This document shows, piece after piece, positions 6,590-10,542 of a stretch of DNA of 10,542 nt; positions within the stretch are counted from its first letter, which is position 1; the number at the start of each line of letters is the position of its first letter. The notes beneath the pieces are model-generated. The model was not told the DNA's origin. It did no database searches and was given only the letters and a program-made list of their open reading frames with translations. Source of the stretch: an uncultured Bacteroidales bacterium (GTDB taxonomy: Bacteria > Bacteroidota > Bacteroidia > Bacteroidales > UBA932); assembly GCA_905235775.1 (NCBI GenBank), contig CAJOMY010000048.1:1-10542 (forward strand), written 5' to 3'. Position numbers and translations under genes: made by a program.

Positions 6590-7098
6590 CACGCCTGTCC
6601 GCACGCATATCCGCCCTGCTGTTTGCGGCGCTGACCCTCGGCGCCTGCGGCATCTATTCCTTCTCCGGCACCTCCATCCAGAACGACGTCGAGTCCATCA
6701 ACATCGACTATTTCGAATACAAGGCGCAGAAAGTCAACCCCTCGCTGAGCAACGACCTGACCGAGGAGCTCCGCACCCGTTTCCGCCGGACGACGCGGCT
6801 CGAGCAGGTGGAGCAGGACGGAGACCTGGAGATCACGGGCGAGATCACAGGCTACAGCGTCGCCCCCGCGGCCGTGTCGGCCAATGAGGTCGCGGAGCGC
6901 AACCGCCTCACCGTGACCGTCCGCGTCAGCTTCACCAACCGCAAATACCCCGAAGACGACTTCGACGGCAAATCCTTCTCCGCCTACGCGGACTATAATT
7001 CCACCGAGACCCTCGACGCCGTCGAATCCACCCTCTGCGCCGAAATCATCGAGAAACTCGTCGAAGATATTTTCAACGCCACCGTAGCCCAATGGTAA
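6586..7098 (+). CDS. lptE: LptE-family lipoprotein (LPS assembly, outer membrane)
   Basis: This is a 170-residue lipoprotein of the Bacteroidota LptE type. LptE plugs and assembles the LptD barrel that delivers lipopolysaccharide to the outer leaflet. The signal peptide ends in LGAC with the lipidated Cys at 21, followed by GIYSFSGTSI, a hallmark of this family. A central ITGEITGYSVAPAAVSANE segment and RLTVTVRVSFTNRK fit the alpha/beta fold. I chose the ATG at 6586 because it overlaps the regulator's stop as ATGA, implying coupled translation; a start at 6562 would add eight charged residues before the signal peptide. The C-terminus overlaps the next gene by 7 bases. Family assignment rests on motif and context, not on an alignment. 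Confidence 0.88.
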   Translation: MTRLSARISALLFAALTLGACGIYSFSGTSIQNDVESINIDYFEYKAQKVNPSLSNDLTEELRTRFRRTTRLEQVEQDGDLEITGEITGYSVAPAAVSANEVAERNRLTVTVRVSFTNRKYPEDDFDGKSFSAYADYNSTETLDAVESTLCAEIIEKLVEDIFNATVAQW

Positions 7099-7682
7099 AA
7101 CCGATCGACATTCACGACATCTCCCTGGAGGAACTCTCCGGGATCATCGCCCTGTATCCCTGGTACGGCGGCGCCCGGGTGGAACTTTGCCGCCGGATGG
7201 CCGGAGCCGGCGCCCTCTCCAGGAGCCTGGTGGCCGAGACGGCCCTGCATCTGTGCGACCGCCGGACCGTCACTTCCCTGCTTCGGGAAGACCAGGCAGC
7301 GGACTGCACGGACAAGGACACTCGCCAGCTGGTCGAAGCCTTCATCCCGGACCCCGCACCGGAAAAGCCTGCCACGCGCGTGGTCGTGGTGGGCGGAGAC
7401 TATTTCTCCCAGGACCAGTATGAGGATATCCGCAAGGACGGAGACGCCGTTTTCTCCCAACTCGCCGGCAGGGTCCGCGAAGAAGATGCTGACACCGGGC
7501 AGCCGGAAGAACAAGAAAGGGATGGTGACAGCCTGTGCACCGAGACGCTGGCCGGGATTTATCTTGAGCAGGGCTATCGGCAGGAAGCGATCGACATTTA
7601 TTCGCGCCTAAGTTTGCGATATCCGGAAAAAAGTGTTTACTTTGCAGCCCTTATTGACGAAATAAACAAAATAGAAGACTGA
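7092..7682 (+). CDS. Small TPR-like protein of the lptE-secG cluster
   Basis: This is a 196-residue protein without signal peptide or membrane segment, so probably cytoplasmic. The C-terminal ETLAGIYLEQGYRQEAIDIYSRLSLRYPEKSVYFA (about 150-185) is a single clear TPR-like helix pair. The start (IDIHDISLEELSGIIALYPWYGGARVEL) fits a conserved Bacteroidota protein found between lptE and secG. The middle (about 75-145) is low in conserved features and acidic near its end. It overlaps lptE by 7 bases, ends 2 bases before secG and is surely in the same operon. The last 25 or so codons are richer in A/T than the rest, which coincides with a possible secG promoter inside the gene. The molecular function is not known. 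Confidence 0.8.
   Translation: MVKPIDIHDISLEELSGIIALYPWYGGARVELCRRMAGAGALSRSLVAETALHLCDRRTVTSLLREDQAADCTDKDTRQLVEAFIPDPAPEKPATRVVVVGGDYFSQDQYEDIRKDGDAVFSQLAGRVREEDADTGQPEEQERDGDSLCTETLAGIYLEQGYRQEAIDIYSRLSLRYPEKSVYFAALIDEINKIED
7613..7644 (+). promoter_or_regulatory. Possible internal promoter for secG
   Basis: TTTG (7613-7616), 20 bases, then TTACTTTG (7637-7644) is one base off the Bacteroidota consensus TAnnTTTG with ideal spacing. It lies in an A/T-rich island at the 3' end of the TPR-like gene and would give secG a leader of about 36 bases. The box is also constrained by coding, so chance is possible. Confidence 0.45.
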
Positions 7683-7684
7683 AT

Positions 7685-8020
7685 ATGAATGCATTGTTTG
7701 TGATTTTAACCGTGCTGATCATCCTCGCAGCCATCCTGCTGATCATCGTGGTACTCCTCCAGAACGGCAAGGGAGAGGGTATGGCCAGCAATTTCGTGGC
7801 CGGCAACCAGACCTTCGGTGTCCGCCAGACGGCCGACGCCCTCGAGAAAATTACCTGGGGGCTCGTCGCTTTCATTCTCGTCGTCTCCATCATCTCTTCC
7901 TTCACGACCGGCACCAACGGCGCCGCCGTGGATGTGACTGACCAGATCGAGAACGTGGCCACGGACGCCCAGCCCGCCTTCCCGTCCGCTCCCATCCAGC
8001 AGGACGCCCCGACGGAGTAG
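7685..8020 (+). CDS. secG: Preprotein translocase subunit SecG
   Basis: This 111-residue inner-membrane protein is SecG, the accessory subunit of the SecYEG channel that eases protein export driven by SecA. It has the family layout: a first membrane helix (about 3-25), the conserved cytoplasmic loop LLQNGKGEGMASNF (24-37), a linker ending in LEKITWGL (53-60), and a second membrane helix (about 58-73). The C-terminal tail of about 38 residues is acidic and Pro/Ala/Gln-rich, as is common in Bacteroidota. It is the last gene of the regulator-lptE operon, 2 bases after the TPR-like gene, and is followed by hairpins at 8021-8081. Confidence 0.95.
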   Translation: MNALFVILTVLIILAAILLIIVVLLQNGKGEGMASNFVAGNQTFGVRQTADALEKITWGLVAFILVVSIISSFTTGTNGAAVDVTDQIENVATDAQPAFPSAPIQQDAPTE

Positions 8021-8041
8021 ATTCCGGGTCCAGTCCGGAAT
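8021..8041 (+). other. Hairpin directly after secG
   Basis: The secG stop codon is followed immediately by a perfect 7-bp stem ATTCCGG/CCGGAAT around a 7-base loop. It has no U tract, so it is not a terminator by itself. It may protect the 3' end or simply precede the true terminator 6 bases later. Confidence 0.5.
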
Positions 8042-8047
8042 GGAAAG

Positions 8048-8080
8048 AAAAAAGCCTGAGGCATGTGCCTCAGGCTTTTT

Positions 8081-8081
<1 letters not shown>
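8048..8081. terminator. Bidirectional intrinsic terminator between secG and clpB
   Basis: AAAAAAGCCTGAGGCA and TGCCTCAGGCTTTTTT form a perfect 16-bp inverted repeat around TG. The GC core GCCTGAGGC is flanked by A6 on one side and T6 on the other, so it can stop transcription both ways. It serves the two convergent genes, and its last T is also part of the clpB stop codon. Confidence 0.9.
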
Positions 8082-10135
<2,054 letters not shown>

Positions 10136-10148
10136 AATTAATCTCATC

Positions 10149-10207
10149 GGCCCATCAGTGGGCCTGTGACCTGACGCTCAAATGTTGAGCCACTGACAAA
10201 TTGTCAG
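10149..10207 (-). promoter_or_regulatory. Three consecutive palindromes in the clpB upstream region
   Basis: Three perfect inverted repeats follow one another: CTGACAAATTGTCAG (10193-10207; 7-bp arms, 1-base centre), GCTCAAATGTTGAGC (10176-10190; 6-bp arms, 3-base centre), and GGCCCA-TCAG-TGGGCC (10149-10164; 6-bp arms). The last lies 13 bases before the clpB ATG. A weak -7 box (minus strand AACATTTG, 10186-10179) overlaps the second, with no matching -33 box. An operator for a stress regulator or a structured leader RNA both fit. No known operator (such as CIRCE) is recognised. Confidence 0.6.
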
Positions 10208-10228
10208 CACCACCAACAGAAGAAGAAA

Positions 10229-10316
10229 GACTAATAAGTCCAACGGACTTTGAGGTCATCCTCTTTTTTCTGTCCGAGTAGCCACAGGCATCCAGGCGGA
10301 CGTCGGGAAAGGGCGG
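10229..10316 (-). repeat. Dispersed extragenic repeat, copy 2
   Basis: This is the inverted partner of 1-93. The inner block (10229-10268) keeps the AAGTCC-AAC-GGACTT hairpin and the T-rich run, but the outer stem is cut to 3 bp because the bases before it differ. The outer block GACGTCGGGAAAGGGCGG (10299-10316) is unchanged. It lies about 93 bases upstream of the clpB ATG, with its T-rich run on the plus strand pointing away from clpB. Confidence 0.8.
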
Positions 10317-10542
10317 GGGCTGTCGCCTCAGTTGCTGGACGGCTAACTCCTCCTTTTTGGCCAGGCCCTGCGGTCCTGGCCAACAGTCGTCAGACACACG
10401 CCGTCCTGCTTACAGCACCGCTGCCCTCAGCGGGCCCCGCTGATCTTTTCCCTCCTATTCGCCCGGGCACCTGTGTCCACCACGGACCAACAAAAAGCCG
10501 GGAAATGGCCTCGAAGGCGGTTGGGGAGCGGAGACGGCAGGT
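10317..10542. other. GC-rich, hairpin-rich stretch without a convincing gene
   Basis: No reading frame here looks like a real protein; frames that stay open overlap the repeat or are Pro/Arg/Gly-rich. A 9-bp perfect stem TTGGCCAGG/CCTGGCCAA lies at 10357-10383 with no U tract downstream on either strand. CCGCTG (10418-10423), CAGCGG (10428-10433) and CCGCTGA (10437-10443) can form two mutually exclusive hairpins; the second (TCAGCGG/CCGCTGA) is followed by TCTTTT, like a plus-strand terminator. It could belong to a larger repeat or a non-coding RNA that continues past the window. Confidence 0.4.

Noticed and set aside
5294..6604. A 436-codon minus-strand open frame antisense to the sigma-54 regulator
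   Set aside because: The plus strand has all AAA+ motifs and the HTH in order; this frame is a compositional shadow.
10155..10397. An 80-codon minus-strand frame upstream of clpB, considered as a stray Clp N-domain or a small protein
   Set aside because: It runs through the repeat and the palindromes, has no Clp N-domain sequence, and the equivalent frame in repeat copy 1 is broken by indels.

Overview
The window looks like a chromosomal segment of a GC-rich member of the Bacteroidota, most likely order Bacteroidales. This rests on several things seen together. Promoters fit the Bacteroidota consensus (TTTG, about 19-20 bases, TAnnTTTG). Translation starts sit in A/T-rich sequence without a clear Shine-Dalgarno motif. 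The str operon runs rpsL-rpsG-fusA-rpsJ. A Bacteroidota-type cluster is present: sigma-54 activator, LptE lipoprotein, small TPR protein, secG. I could not place genus or species. Most of the window is core genome; no cassette of unknown genes was found, and the less ordinary signals are in the intergenic DNA.

Layout, left to right. Positions 1-93 hold one arm of an inverted repeat whose inner part forms an intrinsic terminator. Next, all on the minus strand, come tRNA-Met(CAT), rpsJ, fusA, rpsG and rpsL, transcribed from rpsL leftward to the tRNA. A strong promoter and an overlapping hairpin/terminator (3576-3632) separate rpsL from an upstream minus-strand lipoprotein gene with OmpA-like and TPR-like parts. 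From a divergent promoter region at 5298-5374, a plus-strand operon runs rightward: sigma-54 enhancer-binding regulator, lptE, a small TPR-like protein and secG. Their reading frames overlap or nearly touch. A bidirectional terminator at 8048-8081 separates secG from a convergent minus-strand clpB that lacks its N-terminal domain. Upstream of clpB lie three consecutive perfect palindromes (10149-10207), then the second repeat arm (10229-10316), then about 226 bases of GC-rich, hairpin-rich DNA with no convincing gene.

How the parts work together. The minus-strand left block makes ribosomal proteins S12, S7 and S10 and elongation factor G, with an elongator Met tRNA probably cut from the same transcript. 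The plus-strand block is about the envelope: lipopolysaccharide export (LptE), the Sec translocon (SecG) and a transcription regulator that may control envelope genes. ClpB is the disaggregase for heat-damaged protein.

The points most worth a second look are the inverted repeat pair bracketing about 10.1 kb together with the early end of the str/S10 gene order, the palindrome array in front of an N-domain-less clpB that also has a shortened D2 segment, and the promoter-inside-terminator arrangement at rpsL.
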